The notes: a model not told the origin generated them from the sequence alone. Numbered from the stretch's first letter, positions 1 through 12,832 are shown. The stretch: DNA of 64,000 nt from Volvox africanus (GCA_030268105.1 BSDZ01000017.1:2770001-2834000); one strand, 5' to 3'. Numbers and translations are program-made.

Positions 1-3000
1 TCGTTGCTATTTCCGCTACATGCCTTGGTTTTAGTTGGTGCACTGCCGCTGGATGAACCAGATTCACCGTCGTGACCGCCGAGGCCTAGATGAGAACGAC
101 CCTCCACGCTACCAACGCCACCAACGCCCTCCGTGTCACCGGCGGACAGTAACGTCACCGCCGGAGGCATCGTCGATGCCTCCCAAGGAACACTGCCCGA
201 GTTATAGGTCGCTGCAGCGATGGGCTCATCCTCAGCAGGAAGGAGAAGAAGAAGCGGCCTCTGCAGCCCTCCGGGCACCTCCGGGCCATCAACCATGCCA
301 TCACACGTGCCGCTGGCGTGCGGGCGCGTGGCGGAATCGGAAATGACCCTGGCTGTTGATGTGTTGCGGGCAAAGGCTGACGAAGCGCAGCCATCAACAA
401 CTTGCAAGCCGGCGGTGTCGTTCGTTGAGACGATTCCGCTGTAACAATTCAGAGAAGACGTCACGGTTTTGTTCGGGCCAGCTGGTGGAATTGCACACAT
501 TGGAATGACGGCGGCCCGAGGGCGGTCGCCGCTGCCGTCACTGCCGGCCGCCTGGCCGCAGCCGCCTGTGGCAGGCGCCAGAACCATACCGGCCCCTTCG
601 AAGCCCCCATCTCTGCCAATTGGTGGGCTGCCGGCACGGACTTGCTTCAGTTGCTGCAGGGTATGTGTGCGTGCCGTTATGCGACCTGGTCCACTGGAAA
701 GTGCCGGGCTGCTGCTACCGCCGCATGCTCCGCCGCTGCTACCGTACCTCCCGGTAGCCCTGCGTGGGAGGACGGGGCGCGCAGCTCCCCCCTCAGCGTC
801 TTCTGCGGCTGCATCCGTGCCACCACCTCCACACAGTCCTAGACCCGTGGCGCCGCCGCCGCTGATCCCTGCCACTGCGCTGGCAGCGAGCAGCGCCATC
901 CGTCCCAGGAGCTGCGCCGGAGAGGACCTGCTGACCGCCAGATTCGCAGTGCAGCATGATCTTGGGCGCAGGCTTGTGGGAGCTGATGCAAGCAGCGTTG
1001 CAGCCCTCGCCTTGGGGACAGGCACGGAAGTTCCAGCCGTCGCGACATACTGCGCGGCGCTGGGTCCAACCTGCAAGGCCGGAAGGCATAACTGATGCTG
1101 ATGCCGCGGGGATGGAGCAGGGACTGAAAGTTGTGGAGATGATGCGGAGGGTCCGTACATCCCCGCGGCCTTATCCAGGAAGCCAGTGAGGAGTGGGTGG
1201 ACGGCGGCGGCGGCGGCGGTGTAGACGGCGGTGTTGCAGCACGCGCCGTCGGTTGTGATGTGGGCCGGTGACCGATGGAGGAAACGTGCCGCTGATGTCT
1301 GGCATGAAGCTGAGGCGGCAGCAGTGGCAGCCATATCAACAGCTGGGTTGGAGTCCCCTGTGGTGGCGGCAGCAGTTGCACATGCAGCGCCGTCGGCTGC
1401 CGGGTTGTCTCCATCCTTATCCTCTTCACTGGAGTTATCATCCACAGTCACAGACGTAAGTTTGTGAACAATGGATGCGGATTCCAGGAGCAGCAGTGAC
1501 CCATGGGATGCCATCAACGCGCCCAGAGTAATGCCGCGGACTCCCCGCCGTTGGTGGGCCCCTCCACCAAACGAACCAGCACCGCTGGTCTCAGTCCACT
1601 GCGGGTTATCTGCAGCAATCACGGTCGCCGGGGCTGTGGCGGCGGCGGCGGCGGCGGGGATAGAGCCGCACGCGTCTGCAGCCCACACCACCCGTGCTGC
1701 TGGCGGGTAGCCTTTCGGCGGCCAAGTTCCAATGTTGCCATATAGCCCTGCGCCGATAATCTTGGGTGCCGTGGGGGTGCTGCCGTCGCCGCGTGTCCAT
1801 GGGCTGCCGTGACACTGCGTCGGTAAGGAGGCGCTTGACTTCAGCAGAACTTGTACAACATCACCTGCGACGCCACCGCTCAATGCCTGCGGAAGGGCAG
1901 GCGCGCCCACGTCGCTACGGGCCTGTGGTTGCTCAAGCGGCGATGGTGGCGACGGCAGCTGTGGCGACTTAAAACTAGTCCCGCAATTTTGCAATAGAAC
2001 ATTGCTCGGTGCACCAGTGGCGCTACCGTCACCATCAGCGCCGTCGCTGGCAGCGCCGCAATCGGCTCTTTCTGCAAGGTTGCATCTGGCACTCTGCTTA
2101 TTACCCGGGGCTGCTGTTTCCCCCCCGGAGGTCAGGCCCTCCACATCCGTGGACTCGTCTTCGGCTCCGAAAGGCAGCGGCACCTTATCCCCATAAGCCC
2201 CATCCGAGCAACATGGGGCATCACTGGCAGCAGCAGCAGCAACCGTACCAGCAGCGATCATGCCACTGGCGGCAGTGATGGCAGCGGCTGTGGTTCCATC
2301 TCTCCTGCGCAGAGAATCATCACGCGGATAGTTGCCGCCGGTTAGGCCGCATGTGGCGAACGCTGCTGCTGCGGTCGCCTTTTGGAGCCAGTCCGCTCCA
2401 GGAGAGTCCGCTGCAGCAGCATATACAACCCCTCCATAGCCTTGCTGATGTTGTCGCCGACGCCGATGCCGCTGACGCCGACGGCGCACTGCCAAGATTA
2501 AGCCCAGCAGGGAAAGCAGCAGCACCGCAGTTCCGCCTGAGGATGCGATTATCGCGGCCAACCTGCTCGGACTGCCCTGCGCGCCGTCCCTGTCGCCACT
2601 GCCCCCGCCCTCGCCACTGCCGCCACCGCCGCTACCGCCGCTGCTGCCGGCACCGCCACCGTTACCGCGCATACCCGGATCAGCGGCTCCATGCTGGCTG
2701 CCCTGGATGTCTTCCCCAGGCACTTGCACAACGGCATTGTCTTTTAGCCCCGGCGCCAAAGGAGGACTGTACTTCATTGAAAGCGGGCCTGTGATTATAG
2801 CGGCTGCCGGTGCATTTCCAGGAGGCTGAGACGGCGGATAATCGCTTAGCAGAAAGGGCGAAGGAGATTGCGGCGCCGGCGCTGGCACAAGAGGTAAGTG
2901 TCGCGGGGACGTGGGTCGAGGAGGTGAGTGTCGTGGTTCCGGACCAGAGGGCGCGTGCAGAGCCGGCAGGCTGGTATCCGCGGAATGCTGCATGTTAGGC

Positions 3001-6000
3001 GGGTGAGTTGGAGCTTTGAAACCTTCATACTCGCCGGCTCCACTGCCAGGACGTGGAGGTAATGCATGTTGTGCCGTTGGCGGTGCAGGCACGGGCGTTG
3101 GCGTCGGGGACATCGGCGGAGTTGAGGGTAGAGGAGCAGGCGGCCCGGGTGGTGGTGCCGGCAGTGTCGGGGGCGGCGTCGGGGGCGTCGGGGGCGTCGG
3201 CGGTGGTGTCGGCGGTGCCGGTGGCGCCGGTGGTATCGGCGTCCCCGGCGGTGACGGCGGCTTGGGTGGCTGAGCTCGTTCCTTGATGACCTGGGATATC
3301 CTATCCAGCAGCTCGGTCATACCGGGAGAAGTGGATGGGCCACTGCCGCCACTGCCCAAGCTACCGCCGGCAGCACTGCCCTGCCGTACAATATCCTGCA
3401 GCGTCGTGAACAGCTCCACGGAGACATCGGTACCATTGCTGGCCATGGCGAGAAGGCTCTGCAGGCGTGCGACCACTTCAGGTGACAGTACGGCACCGTA
3501 ACCGGCATTTGCGGTGCCGTTAGACGGGGGCACGGGGGCCTTGGAGTTCGTAGGATGAGCCACACCAAATCCGCTTTGATCGCCCGTGGCGTCGGCACCG
3601 TTGCCGCCTCCACGACCTCCACCTCCAGCCGTCATTTGCAGCGACAAAAGGTCTGTTATAAGTGCAGTGAGCTGGCTTAGCGCGTTGCTAACTTGCGCCA
3701 GGGAGTCGGGCGGGGCCTCGGGAGTGTTGGCGCCACGATCTCTGAGATCGGCGGCAGGGCCACCGCCCCCAACTTTGCCGCTCGCGGCGGCGCCGCCACC
3801 GGTGCCACTCCCAGGCGGCTGCCAGGGAAGTGCATTGCCTCCGCCACCGCCGCTGTTGAAAAGCGCGCCGATGAAGTCCAGTCCATTGTCGAGCTCCCCG
3901 CAACAGAACACCGAGGCGCAGGTGAAGACGGGCGGCTCGCCCTTGGAGACTGCCGTACGGGGTACGCGCAGAAAGAGCCCAGGAAGGGAAGGGAAGGCAA
4001 CGGGAATGGGAAAGGGATGAAACGCAAACTTAAGGACGGGTCGGACTTATAAACATACTCAGCGACGGAGAGAAGCTTACGCCTAAGGATAATGGCGACT
4101 GGCCAGTCCGCAGATAATGTCTACGGTCCTACCTACGTAGCTACCTACCAACAGCGTTGTAGGTTTCCGGGCGTCTGCGGACCCCACCTGTAGCCGATTT
4201 GTTGCGCAGGGGCGGCGCCGCCGCGAGATTCCCATACGGCAGGCCGCACTTCGTGAGACCAAGGCTCGGTGACGGCAGTTGTACGCAGCGTTGACCGTTA
4301 ATATACACACCGGTCCACTCCAGGGATGCTTCAGTCCAGTTGGCGTTGGATGTGTTTGGCAGCAGGGACATGGAGAAGTTGGTAACGCCGCCGTTCGGGG
4401 GAATGGCGGCCGCCTCACCTGAGTTGACCACCCGCACGGGAGAGTTGTCGGCTGGGGCGAAAGGAGAGGGGAGAGAGGAGGTGAAAACTAAAAACCAGGG
4501 GGATTGGGGCCTGAGGAGGGAAATATGTGCTTCCGGGCAATGTGTGTCGCGGGCAAGACTGGCAAGGCAAGTGGAAGACCCACCGAGTTGTGTGCTGCAA
4601 AGACGGTAATCTGTCTAGCTGAAGGCGGATAGGTACGCGCGGGTCAGCGCACGTAGGCCGCCTGCCATAGACGCGAGTCCAAAGAGGTAAACCAGTATGT
4701 CACCGACTATGCCTCGCCTGTACTTTTAGGGGTGATCATGACTAAAAAGGCCCCTGTGGGATATGCGGTCTCATGGCAGCGCACCGCTCAGCCACCGCCC
4801 AGCCCAAAGCGCGTCGAGCTTTCCCTGCCAGGCGGCTTATCATTAGCTACGAAGGCTACGGTGGGAGTCATACCCGCGGCTCCCTCCCCACCGGATGTTA
4901 CGAGCACCGCTCCCTCCACCTCGTCCACGATGTAATTACTGTCAAAGGAGCTGAACCGCCACACCAGCTGCCAGCCGTATAAGCTCTCCTGAGGGAGACA
5001 CCGGCTTGATCTCAGGATGAGATGAGAAGATGTCTCTTACCAGGTGGGCAAGGATTGGAATGCGGAAAAGGAACTCCAACATTTAGCTCATCGTCTGGGC
5101 GCATGGTTACCATGCTTCTGTCGCCAGAGGGTCAGAGCTGGGAGTTACAGACTCGCCCTCCCTTTACCTTTAGATGCGTGTAGCTAAGCATCGTATGTGA
5201 TGGTAGGAAACCAAAACTCAAATGGATCGTGTGAAGGTCGTATCCTCGTATATATACATCTATCTTAACGACGCCGGCGACGGCGAAGCGAATGCACCTT
5301 AGCTTCCCCCTTGATTCACTCGGCTCTGCCCTTCTCATATCTCACATCTTCCACGCAGGAATACATCAAAAGTCGCGTTTGAAGGAAGTTGGTTTTCTGC
5401 TCCACTCACTTTCCCGTTATTCATAACCACCGCCCAGGTACACAGCGGAGAAGCACCGAGGCCACCGCGTCCGCCACCGCCACCTCCATCTCCACCGGCA
5501 CCGGCACCGCCACCACTGATGGATACACTTCCGAACTTGCTCCCGTTGGCTATGCCTCCGTTACCATCACCGGCATCGGCTCCGACACCTCCCCCCTCGC
5601 CACCCGGCTGAGCTGGAGGCTGTTCCGCGCTGTCGCTGTCGCTTGTGCTGCCGCTGCCACCTTCTATCAAGATTCCGTTCCCGCCCGGTCCAGAAGGAGC
5701 GTATGCCGCTGGCGGTGACCCGGGACCCGCAACAGCGTCCACTAGGTAGCCCACAACCATGGGGCAGCTGCGGAGGGCCTGTTGGCTGCTGAAAGCAACA
5801 GGAAGCGATGTAAGGGGGGTGGCCGGACAATGATGTAACGGAGGCCGTGGAGGTCGCGGCTGCGGCGGCGGTTGCGGTGCGGGTGGAACAGACGGCTCGG
5901 AGGGGTCCTGTGGCAGTGACGGGGGTCGCGCTTGGTCCTGAGTCGCAAGCGCCTTTTCGGGCTCCCGCGGCTGACCCGCATTGGCCTGAAGACCAGAACG

Positions 6001-6910
6001 GCGGCTGGAAGATCCCTGACGGTACTGGTTTGGTCGGAGACGTCCATCCTGACTACTACTGTTCCTGCTGCTGCCTTTGTAACCGTCCTCTGCACTAACA
6101 GATGGAGGGTGGGAGGTGGCGGAGGCCTGGGAGGTGGCGGAGGCCTGGGTGTCTGTCGAGTCTGAGGACGGGAAGGAGGAGGAGGGGTTCTCGTGCTGCC
6201 CCAGCTGATAATGGTGATGGCGCTGTTGCTCTGTCGATTGGAATGCAGGAACGTCCACGGACGCAGGTCCGTGGGTAACAGCGGTCGCTTCGCTGAGGGA
6301 TGGGACACCGCCGGGTGCTGCGGGTGGCATTGCACAGGCGGCGGTTGGAACGGGGCACTCAGAGAGGCGTAGGCGCACGGCGCTTAGGGTTTTAGACAAA
6401 GTGGGGAGCACATGCAGGCGTGTAGACATGCGGTAGCAATGTAGCGAGGCGAAGCTCGGTAGTAAACATATCGCACTCCTGCAGAGACACAGGTATTGCG
6501 ACTCGAAAAGAACTGAGAAATCGGAAACACGACACAGCGGACGCAAGCCGAGCCATCCTAAGCCAGGCCGCAGCTTCAAAGGCGCGGACTTCATCCTCTC
6601 CTCGCGCTTCTATTTCCATGGCTCCAACGGGCCGAATGATCAGAAACTGAGGTGCTGAGATAATAATCCGCCAGCCCGCGGCACATCCCTCGCTCACTAC
6701 TGCATTGCGCGGCCCCAGCCCGCCCACCATACCTTGCACCGCCGCGCTGACTGATTTGACCCGACAAGGGCACATCAGGCAAAGGAGCGCCACCAGAAGG
6801 ACAAATGAAGGATCGCGCACGCAGGGAATAAAGCGTGTGCCTGCGGCCTTAGAGCATCCGAGTTCCCGATCGCCCCGCTCCGTCCGTGGCCGATGCTTTC
6901 GTGCCACCAT
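1..6910 (-). CDS. Receptor-like single-pass membrane protein, 3' end outside window
   Basis: Model: exons 6910-6733, 6512-5410, 4988-4796, 4451-4188 and 3949-1, with all phases compatible. The last exon is open for about 1315 codons and leaves the window without a stop. Residues 36-47 (FVLLVALLCLMC) form a signal-peptide-like stretch with possible cleavage after VSA. A Pro/Ser/Gly-rich segment follows. Exons 2-4 then assemble a beta-sandwich-like domain running from SPLCTWAVVMNNGK through GWQLVWRFSSF to EWTGVYINGQRC, which recalls CBM2 or the COBRA C-terminal domain. After it come a linker rich in PPTPP, a Gly/Ser stretch, one transmembrane helix (about 2555-2486, AVLLLSLLGLILAV) and a strongly basic stop-transfer (RRRRQRHRRRR). 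At least 825 low-complexity residues then lie on the presumed cytoplasmic side. I infer a surface receptor or adhesion protein. Any kinase or cyclase domain would lie left of the window. The start codon is uncertain; an in-frame ATG also lies near 6952. Confidence 0.7.
2486..2555 (-). other. Predicted transmembrane helix of the receptor-like protein
   Basis: Codons here read AIIASSGGTAVLLLSLLG and then LILAV, about 23 apolar residues, followed directly by a run of arginines and histidines. This is a classic single-pass anchor with a basic cytoplasmic stop-transfer. It places the Pro-rich and CBM-like parts outside the cell and the long downstream region inside. Confidence 0.8.
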
Positions 6911-8529
6911 TTCCACCACCGTGCGGGTTACGTTGTGTTTTGCCGTTCGTACCATTGTCGGTGGTGATTGCGGAGGGACTGTCGTTACTCTGGCAGCCAC
7001 TGACCTTATCCGAGGGACTGCGGCTTCAAAGGCGGTCCGTGCAGGCGGATATTTGGATGCCTCACCGCCAGGGGCCCCGTTCCATCCCTCCGATTGTTTC
7101 AAGTATGAGCCGTCTGGCGTGACAGCCGTTATGAACCGCTGTCGGAAGCAGCTGGGCTGTGCCTCAAGGCGGGGGGCTGCAGCTGTGGATGTAAGTCCTG
7201 CGGCTGCCGCCCCGGCAGCAAGAGGGAGCGCCGAAGGCACATCCCCATCAAACCGGATTCGATGCTGCAGATTTTTGCAGGCTGTTTCATACATTGTGCC
7301 GTGGGGATGGTCACCCGCACGCGGGAGCGACGGCAGGATTGCCTAGACCAGCCCCATACTCCGGCGTTGCTGCGGATGGGTCGAGGCGGAATTAGAAAGC
7401 AGCAATCTTAACCACTGGAGGTTTGAATACTTTGGTGTGCATCAGAACAGGGCTGCTTTTAAGTTCGCATATTTCTAGTTGGGCCTTGACTGGCGGTTAC
7501 GCCCCCGTAGGTGCCCTTCACAACCGTGATGCCATACGACCGGTACGTTTTGCCTCCTGAAGCAACAAAATTATTTTAGCGGATGATATGCTGTTTTTGT
7601 TGTGAGGGGTGTCACGGTAGCACCCTGGGGATAAGGCCGCCGCGCCAACCGGATGGGCTGCAGCTGTGGTTGGCCCGACAAACACTGTCGGGGCGATGAT
7701 GAAGGACGGCAGCTTTAGCTACGTGGCGCTGAAAGATTTAGTGCTAGGTGCGAGGGAATATGCTATGCGTACTGGGTTTCTAGCGGGTCGGCCGATAGAA
7801 GGCAGAGGGTGTGCGGCAGGGCGTTTACTGCAGTACCGCCATACTAAAACGGTAATGGCGAAGAGCGTAACCAAGCAGCCAAAGAAAGTCATATAGTTGT
7901 GTTATTAGCATGCAGTTGTTGGCTGGGTGAGCCCTGTAATACTAATGATAGGCGGTCCTTGTGTATCGGTTAGGTCGATGGGATGGTTGAGGTGACATGC
8001 CTCGGGCAAGCCGACTATATAATATGCGAGTCGACCAGAAGTTGCTGCAATATTTCAAAGAATGGAGAAATATACATGGCGCTGGGGGGCACATAACCAA
8101 TTGTTGATGCGCTGCTTTCAAGTTCGGGGTTTGGCTGTCGGTCTTCATCATTGCCGTTGAATCCAACCACTTGCAGTCTTGAGGCGTTGACGACATAGCA
8201 GACTGATGCAATAAAATGTAAAGCATGTTGCTGTGTCCAAGCGGACCCGAATGGTGTCATCTGACCTAAGCACCTAACAAGCTATCTCGTGCTGCGTAGT
8301 AACATTCAATGATGCGGAGCTTGCCATGCTTTTCAGGATCTTAAATGTAATATTAAGGACAGTGATAGAAAGCTACATATGCAAATCCAGTCTCTAAGAC
8401 ACGCTCTAGACAATTTCAGGGGGAGGTGTGACAGCCTTTCCACATCAGGGCTCTCCTAGAATGTTATTACAGCTCTACTCAAGCAACAACAATATATTTA
8501 TTGTATATGATGCTGCTCATTGATCGACG
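6911..8529. other. Divergent intergenic region (receptor-like gene / IWR1)
   Basis: No convincing coding exon was found. The segment separates the 5' ends of two divergently transcribed genes and should contain both promoters and 5' leaders. Short open frames such as 7666-7896 (plus) and 7942-8226 (minus) have no recognisable protein pattern. Base composition becomes more AT-rich from about 7880 to 8530. Confidence 0.5.
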
Positions 8530-11500
8530 ATGACGGAGGCAAAGGATAGTTCGAGGGCGTTGCCCCCTGATGACGCAAAGTCACTGCTGGCCACTTCAGC
8601 GCTTACAATTGTGCGCATTAAACGGAGACGCGATGATCCTGCAGAGCCTGAAATAAGTAGGACCTTGTTTCTCGTGTGTCGATTATTCTTCTCGCGCCCG
8701 TTTGCCTATGAATATCCGCTGCATTGAACGCGTGCCTGCAGTTTTGGAGGCTGCTGGGGCACACAGAAGTAAGCAGCCCCGGTATGACCAAGTCCTCCTC
8801 CAGTTCCAGGGGCTGTCGGTCATGGCCGCGGCAGCCCCATCAGCACCTCGCCAGCGTTTCCGCAGGCTCCAGACCATGGAGGTTTCGGTATTTGAGGTAT
8901 GCACGAGGGTCGTACTGAGCGTGGAAGGACGTTATGACGACGTCATTTGAGGCTACGCATCTCTGTGTGGACCCCTGCGCCCTGGTGTCTCGTAAGCGTC
9001 CTTTACGTATTGTGACTGAGAGAAACACTTCGCCAACCGGTTTTCTTGCATCTCGTACTTCTCGTCACTAAGTGTTCCTTGAAAATTGTGAAAACGTTAC
9101 AATTGCCGTGCCCACATTTATCCAACGCACCTCGTGGGAAATGTATCCTGCTCGGTCATCCTCTACCCCGTATGCACAGTGTTCCCCTTATACCATACCA
9201 GTTCGCCCACTTATGGCGTCCTCTGTAAACCATTTACTACAGGCCTTATCTGAAAACGAGGTGCTTCGACTACTGCGTGCCCAGTCCGGAGCAGGTGCAC
9301 GCACAAGTAACGACAGCGCAACAAGGCAGCCAACAGCCGATGTGGCTGGAGCAGTGGTAACTGATGCCGCAGCATCCTCTGGATGCCTAGCTCTAGCGCC
9401 AGGACTATCTGACGGTCAAATGCAGGCAGCGCTGTCCCTGGCGGGCCCGGGATTGGACCAAGGCCAGATGTCGGAGCTGCGTCACGATGTGGGGCAGCAG
9501 CAACGAAAAGCGCCCGTGAAATCGGCCCACGTGCCAAACCGCGAAAGCCGCATCGCGGCACTACGCATGTCTCAGAAGCAGGCGGCCACAGCAGCCCGGT
9601 ATAAGCAGGTGCGTCCCTGACCTTGTTGGTTAGCCATGGTTGGTTGGGTTGGGCGCCCATTGTCGGCGGCATGGGGACCTGCACGCACGGGGGGGCGGTT
9701 ACCCTTAGGTGGCTGCCCATGCCCTTGCCTGGCCCTCTGATGCGGACATGTGTCTGTGAGTGCCCAATGAGATGCGCTGGGGACTCGTGGTGCCATCCAT
9801 GCGGCAGGGAAGAAACGGCGCAATGCACTATTGACCTGGGCGGGGGGAGATGTTTGCGGGCGTTCCTCCCATCCATCCCCTAACGCAGCAGCGGCTCTCT
9901 GCTGTATGCGCTTTCTCATTTAGCCACTAGGCACGTGGCTATGGTATTGACCGCGGTGGCTCACAGCAAGAAGTCGTGTCCAAATGCATATTTGAGCATG
10001 AGTTAGGAGGGATATGCAGGAGGGATACGTGTTTGTACGTTCGTTGGATGCAATCGGAAGTCTTGCCTTAAGATATGTGCCGCGGCGATTTACTGCAGAT
10101 CCGGAGGAAAAGGGAGGCGGTTTCGGGCGACGGAGCGGGGTCTGGCCTTTTGCAAATGTACGAGCTGGAGCGGCTGCCGCTCACAAAGCCGCATGGCAGC
10201 ACCAGCGGTCGCGGTGTTAACAGAGGTCAGGGCAGAAACCTGGAGGTTCAAGTAACACTGCAAGGGCAGGCAGCGCAGCTGGTGCAGCAGCAGCAACAAC
10301 AACCCTTGCAGGACTCCAGCACCTCTTCTGCGAGTTCCAAGGTAGTTGATATTGCCGTACGGAATCCATGCCGTATTTTCCCTTAGTCCTGGGCTGATAC
10401 ATAGCTCGCAAATGTAATCCCAAGAAGGCGCTTTCGTACCCCCGCAACACCTCCCCTGGGGGGAGGGAGGGCATCAGCCCAGGACGAAGTAAGGGAAAAT
10501 ACGGCATGGATTCCGAAGATATATATATACATATATATATATAGGGTTTTAGGGTTATACATATATATGTATATGTATATATACACACATTGGTATTTTC
10601 GGCTTATCATCAAAACACACCGATTCCGTTTATGTGCATGCGTCACACTTCTTTCCCGCTCTGCATACATTCCGTTCCACTGCGAGATTGTATCTCCGCC
10701 ACATTCGCCAACGATCCCCAGAGAGGCCCTCTAGAGCAGTCGCCGGACATGAGAACACAGCCGCAACCCCCCGAGCCGCAGCCACAGCCGCGGCAGGAAG
10801 AACCCTCAGGGCAGGCGGCGCGCAACCGGGAGGGGGAGGAGGAGGAGGGGCTTCTGCAACGCTATGCGCCCCTGGTAGGTTTCATCCACGAACACCAGCA
10901 GCTGCACTGCCCCCGCTCTTGCCCGAAGACCTCACAATCAAAGGGGGGGGAGGCCAAACGGCCAAAGGCAAGGAGGGTGCGTCCAATGGACAAACGCTGT
11001 CCATTGCGGACATGTGTAACCTCACCTTCACCAGGGCTAGTGCCGCCCGTAGCGACGCCCCCTCAGCCTTGACAGGTTACCGCCCCCTGGCGCTCTCTTC
11101 CTCTCTTTCCCGTCTCCCCCATGGGCGGTGACCCTCAGGTCGATGAGGTCATCAAGAGCCTGAGTGTTCAGGACCCGCAGGCTGTCCGTAGGATTCCGGC
11201 TAGACCCAAACGGGCAATGACAGCAGCAGCATCCACGAGAGCTGTAGCGGCACCCGCACCCGTGTCACAGCCAGCTGCAGCTTCTCCTATGGAAACGCAT
11301 GTAGCAGTACAGGCCGCAGCTGGCGACAGCGCCATGGCCGAAGCAACCGGAAGCTCAGCCCTTGAGGTCGGACGTACCGCCAGTTGTCCCATGGATGTTG
11401 CGAAAGCGGAGAGCATTGGTAGGGCAGAGTGCCAGATGAGCGATGATGGTGATGGTTTTGTGTACGACGTGTACGTGCCCGTGTTTGACAACGCCGAGGG

Positions 11501-12832
11501 TGGTATGGAGGAGGACATGTGGCCATGGCTTGACGCGCCTTCCGCTGTGGACCTGGCGGTGCCGGTCATCGAGGTACGCATATTTATCTTTTGATACAAC
11601 CTTTTTGAATACCTACGTTAGTTTGTCGACCACCGCCCTACTTGGCACATATGCTGAGTCGAGTGCCGCCCGCACTGACTGGCCATCCCCACCGGACGTG
11701 TGCGCACGGCCTTTTGTTGTGCATGGGAGGCTACGAGACGGGGCAGGTGAGGTGCGCTCTCCTCTCTCTCTCTTAGGGGCTGCGCGGTGAAAATACATTT
11801 GCCACGGACGGTGTTACTGGTATGCCCGATGGCCGCTCATTTATCCGCGGAACCCTCGTGACACGGGGTCTAGGCAGTGGCTTACTGCTCCTGAGTGTGT
11901 GCACCTGCTGTCCATTACGATGGAGGAGTCCGCCAGGGCTTTGGCCGGGACCCTGTCTGATGTCTCCGCTCTGGAAGTCTGAGCAGCTCCGCCCATACGT
12001 CTTGGCCCGTGTCAGTATCGGTTCGTTTACTGATTCCTACGATGATTTACACAAAGGGACACTTGGCAGTGTCCCCACAAGCCCCGACTCATATGGATGG
12101 GCTGCTGGGTCATAGCGCTTGCCGCAACCCTGCTGTCGGACGGTGTCCCATCTTGCATCATGGGCTCCCTCACAGCCCCCTGGAGCGGTCGTGTTATGTG
12201 CCACAATAGAAAGGAGACAAGCGCTCCTGCGCCACTGAAATGCTGCCCCTTGCAGCTATTACCCTTCTGCGCTCTGGCGGTCTGCTTGGCTGCCAGGCTC
12301 CAGTGCGTAGTGACAGTCACAGTGACCTGGTTGTGGTCCTCGCACATTGCAGGTCGCTGAAAATGATGATGAGATCTTTTGGGCGGGGCAGTTGGGCGTT
12401 GAGACTGCTGCCGCCGAGGAGCACGACAGCGAGGACTCCAACGCCGAAAGCTACTACGCAAACTCTTACCCGGATGAGGAATCATCGTACGGCAATGATG
12501 GGGGCAGCGGCGGCGATGACGATGAGTTAGACGAGCTTGATCCGGCGGACGCGGACGTGGGCGGTGGGAACAGCTGGAGCACGGCACTGGCCATGCGGCG
12601 GCGCCAGGGCGCATTTAGCGACGAGGACGACGAAGATGACGAGGATGATGATGCGGTAGAGGAGGAAATCTTTGGGCGTCGGAGTCACAGCCGGCGCGTG
12701 CGACATGCCAAGATGTTATCGTGTTACCGTGCAGAGGAGGAGGACTACAGTGAGCACAGCAGCTACCTGAGCGAGGAGGAGGAGCGCAGGGAGGCACAGG
12801 AGCGGCGCCATAGAGCTATGTTTCTGCGCTGA
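8530..12832 (+). CDS. IWR1: IWR1/RDM4/SLC7A6OS-like RNA polymerase II nuclear-import factor
   Basis: Exons 8530-8656, 8742-8896, 9243-9608, 10099-10341, 10740-10874, 11139-11573 and 12353-12832 join in phase to 646 residues. The N-terminus carries VRIKRRRDDPAE (residues 28-39), matching the VKRKR...PAEAL start of SLC7A6OS/Iwr1. RESRIAALRMSQKQAATAAR leads into IRRKRE, then LLQMYELER and LLQRYAPL, as in the family. The C-terminal Iwr1 core is present: GFVYDVYVP (449-456), DDEIFWAG, and the acidic block DSEDSNAESYYANSYPDEE. From family knowledge, Iwr1 binds assembled RNA polymerase II and directs its nuclear import, and plant RDM4 also serves Pol V in RNA-directed DNA methylation. Residues 363-440 are an Ala-rich insert. 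Yeast Iwr1 is shorter. The second exon's acceptor is the least certain. A TGTAA lies about 300 bp past the stop. Confidence 0.9.
10360..10515. repeat. Inverted repeat in IWR1 intron 4
   Basis: Arm 1 (10360-10398) and arm 2 (10473-10515) are reverse complements of each other over about 39 bases, apart from a 4-base indel (TTAGTCC against TTACTTCGTCC). They are separated by a 74-base spacer. The repeat starts 18 bases after the exon 4 splice donor. The arms lie outside coding sequence. It could be a MITE-like element or a small-RNA precursor. Confidence 0.8.
10518..10588. repeat. AT/TA-rich dinucleotide tract with telomere-like motif
   Basis: Runs of ATATAT and ACATATATATG flank the motif AGGGTTTTAGGGTTA (10543-10557), one and a half copies of the Chlamydomonas-type TTTTAGGG telomere unit. 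The tract abuts the inverted repeat in the same intron. Confidence 0.6.

Noticed and set aside
469..3273. Several plus-strand Ala/Gly/Pro-rich open frames
   Set aside because: They are shadows of the minus-strand receptor-like exon, which is continuously open and shows a transmembrane segment and linker structure.
7666..7896. Plus-strand 76-codon frame starting VGPTNTVGAMMKDGSFSY
   Set aside because: It looks briefly protein-like but has no clear start, no splice partners and no family match, and it lies in a divergent intergenic region.
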